The notes beneath the pieces were generated by a model, which did no database searches, had not been told where the DNA came from, and was given only the letters and a program-made list of their open reading frames with translations. Of a DNA stretch of 64,000 bases, positions 62,452-64,000 are shown one piece after another; position 1 is the stretch's first letter, and each line of letters opens with the position of its first letter. The position numbers and the translations under genes were made by a program. Source of the stretch: Oscillospiraceae bacterium (GTDB taxonomy: Bacteria > Bacillota > Clostridia > Oscillospirales > Oscillospiraceae); the NCBI GenBank assembly GCA_015067545.1, contig SVMG01000001.1, positions 124,001 to 188,000 of the forward strand, written 5' to 3'.

Positions 62452-63171
62452 TTAATCCTCCTTAACGATTGTACCAATGTTTTCTCCGCAAACCACGCGG
62501 ATGATATTTTCGGGGTCCTTCAGTGCAAAGCATACTAAGGTCATGTGGTTATCCATAGCCAGGGTCATGGCTGTGGTATCGGTTGCCTTCAGGTGGCGAG
62601 CCAGCACTTCGTCATAAGTAAGGGTATCGAATTTGACCGCAGTGGGATCCACATTGGGATCAGCAGAATAAATGCCGTCCACATTCTTGGCCAAAAGAAT
62701 GGCATCAGCCTCAATTTCTACGCCCCGGAGCACGGCGCCTGTATCCGTGGTGAAATAAGGATTACCGGTGCCTGCGGCAAACAGAACAACCTTACCCCCG
62801 TTGAGATAACGGTCAGCAGTATCTCTGGTGAAATACTCGCAGAACTTGTTCATTTCTACAGCACTGAGCACCCGGGCATCCACACCATGCTTGTTCAGTG
62901 CATCCGCAACCGCAATGGCGTTCATCACCGTGGCCAGCATGCCCATGGCATCGCCATGCGACCGCTGCATTTTATCCGCGCCGTCCTTCACACCTCTCCA
63001 GAAATTGCCGCCGCCGATAACTACACCGATCTGTACTCCCAAATCTGTACAACGCTTGATCACTTCACAGACAGAATTGATCACGGTAAAATCCAGTCCG
63101 CGATGGGCATCGCCGGCCAGCGCCTCACCGCTGATCTTCAGCAGGATGCGCTTATATTTAACGCTAGGCAA
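62452..63171 (-). CDS. pyrH: UMP kinase
   Basis: 239 residues. The amino-acid-kinase fold shows RILLKISGEAL at the start, VIGGGNFWRG and the DADAILLAKNVDGIYSADP segment (with FDTLTYDEVLARHLKATDTTAMTL following). It phosphorylates UMP to UDP and is usually allosterically controlled by UTP and GTP. The start is TTG at 63171 with GGGGGAG upstream. A longer frame would run past the promoter. Confidence 0.95.
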   Translation of the reverse strand: MPSVKYKRILLKISGEALAGDAHRGLDFTVINSVCEVIKRCTDLGVQIGVVIGGGNFWRGVKDGADKMQRSHGDAMGMLATVMNAIAVADALNKHGVDARVLSAVEMNKFCEYFTRDTADRYLNGGKVVLFAAGTGNPYFTTDTGAVLRGVEIEADAILLAKNVDGIYSADPNVDPTAVKFDTLTYDEVLARHLKATDTTAMTLAMDNHMTLVCFALKDPENIIRVVCGENIGTIVKED

Positions 63172-63202
63172 GAGAATCTCCCCCTTTTCATTTGTCCCTT
63201 CT

Positions 63203-63231
63203 ATTTTATATGATGAATCGCAAAATGACAA
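63203..63231 (-). promoter_or_regulatory. Promoter of pyrH-frr and downstream genes
   Basis: On the minus strand TTGTCA (63231-63226) and TAAAAT (63208-63203) are separated by 17 bases. The following stretch to 63343 is AT-rich without a gene. Confidence 0.75.
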
Positions 63232-63343
63232 CAACAAAATTTGAATTTTGGGACTTGTTCTTCATTTTTTTACATTTTTTCACCGCATACAGAATTATTA
63301 ACCGTATTCCCATGAGAAAATACAGATTCCTGCCGGATTTTTG

Positions 63344-63372
63344 TTGCAAAAATCCTCCTGATGAGTTATAAT
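63344..63372 (+). promoter_or_regulatory. Promoter of glnS with an inverted repeat over the -10 box
   Basis: TTGCAA (63344-63349), a 17-base spacer and TATAAT (63367-63372). The -10 box lies between the arms of ATGAGT-N7-ACTCAT (63361-63379), a candidate operator. Confidence 0.8.
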
Positions 63373-63415
63373 GACTCATTATCGAACTTTACCATTGAGA
63401 GAGGATGTTTTGAAC

Positions 63416-64000
63416 ATGGCTGAAATGACTGAAGGCAAGAATTTCATCCACGCATTCATTGAAGAAGATATTGCTGAGGGCGGCCGTTATGCCGGTCAGA
63501 CTGTGCATACCCGTTTTCCGCCTGAGCCCAACGGCTACCTGCACATCGGTCACTGTAAGGCGCTGATCATCGACTTCGGTACTGCCGAGAAATTTGGCGG
63601 TCTGTGTAACCTGCGTATGGATGACACCAACCCCACCAAGGAAGACGTGGAGTTTGTTGAGGCTATCAAGGAAGATATCCACTGGCTTGGCTTTGACTGG
63701 GGCGACCGCTTTTTCTACGGCTCTGACTATTTTGAAAAAGACTATGAATATGCTGTGGAGCTCATTAAAAAGGGTCTTGCCTATGTTTGTGAGCTGACTC
63801 CCGAGCAGGCAAAGGAAATGCGCGGTGATCTGAACACCCCTGCCACATCCCCCTACCGTGACCGCCCCATTGAGGAGAGCCTGGATCTGTTCGCCCGGAT
63901 GCGCGCCGGTGAATTTGAGGACAACAAGTACACCTTGCGTGCCAAGATCGATCTGGCATCCGGCAACTTCAACATGCGTGATCCGGTGATCTACCGCATT
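63416..64000 (+). CDS. glnS: Glutaminyl-tRNA synthetase (cut by the window edge)
   Basis: The first 195 codons of a class I synthetase. [17 protein letters not shown] holds the HIGH signature, and [19 protein letters not shown] with HWLGFDW is the GlnRS form, distinct from GluRS. GAGAGGA lies about 11 bases before the ATG. Many Clostridia make Gln-tRNA through GatCAB instead; having GlnRS here points to direct charging, at least in part. The C-terminal half and anticodon domain lie outside the window. Confidence 0.95.
   Translation, partial: MAEMTEGKNFIHAFIEEDIAEGGRYAGQTVHTRFPPEPNGYLHIGHCKALIIDFGTAEKFGGLCNLRMDDTNPTKEDVEFVEAIKEDIHWLGFDWGDRFFYGSDYFEKDYEYAVELIKKGLAYVCELTPEQAKEMRGDLNTPATSPYRDRPIEESLDLFARMRAGEFEDNKYTLRAKIDLASGNFNMRDPVIYRI

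Overview
The window looks like the chromosome of a spore-forming, low-to-mid GC Gram-positive anaerobe of the class Clostridia, most likely a gut Oscillospiraceae-type lineage. Pointers are a complete spoIIIAA-AH operon, a spore-coat CotJC remnant, PolC together with a DnaE-type polymerase, WhiA, DUF1292, DUF1385 and DUF4317 proteins, a ClpE-type Zn-finger Clp ATPase, the MEP isoprenoid pathway and ECF transporter genes. Family-level placement is inference; no rRNA gene is present to fix it.

Layout. 1-1.5 kb: AT-rich stretch with no supportable gene, hairpins and a C-terminal fragment of a Mn-catalase-like spore-coat gene. 1.5-9 kb: single-gene units on both strands (M13 and M24 peptidases, Na/Pi symporter, flavin reductase, alpha/beta hydrolase, cytidylate-kinase-like protein). 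9-25.1 kb: an almost gap-free minus-strand run, read right to left: murB-whiA-dnaE, lipoprotein-response regulator-histidine kinase, DUF1385-prmC-recA-recX-rimO-pgsA, then DUF4317 and a membrane protein. Two consensus promoters and a LexA-type operator stand at its head (25.14-25.25 kb). 25.3-27.3 kb: small units: a polyferredoxin, a Thr/Ser/Pro-rich lipoprotein, a protein with the OMP-decarboxylase fold that has lost the catalytic motif, and a small YtxH-like membrane protein. 27.3-36.7 kb: clpE-like gene, then truA, ecfT-ecfA2-ecfA1, an rRNA-methyltransferase-like gene and a class A PBP. 36.7-40.4 kb: plus-strand BofC-like protein, DUF1292, a structured RNA resembling 6S RNA, a secreted parvulin foldase and two half-size TauE/SafE genes. 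40.3-41.3 kb: ruvX and tspO. 41.4-43.9 kb: rpmG-secE-nusG-rplK-rplA with a structured leader and two copies of an L1-operator-like element. 43.9-48 kb: asp23-nusB-tsaD-like-xseA-xseB-ispA. 48-52.6 kb: spoIIIA operon. 52.7-63.2 kb: pyrH-frr-uppS-cdsA-dxr-rseP-ispG-polC. The right edge cuts glnS after 195 codons.

How the genes fit together. Isoprenoid and envelope lipid synthesis recur (dxr, ispG, ispA, uppS, cdsA, pgsA) next to wall synthesis (murB, PBP), replication and repair (dnaE, polC, recA, recX, ruvX, xseAB) and translation (frr, glnS, prmC, rimO, truA, ribosomal proteins). The most notable signals are the LexA-type site controlling murB-whiA-dnaE, the OMP-decarboxylase-like pseudoenzyme, the lipoprotein-two-component unit, the 6S-like RNA, the rpmG leader, and the duplicated L1-like operator. 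No CRISPR array, phage module, tRNA or rRNA gene or intact insertion sequence was seen. Starts were chosen from ribosome-binding-site spacing and operon overlaps; several genes start at TTG or GTG.
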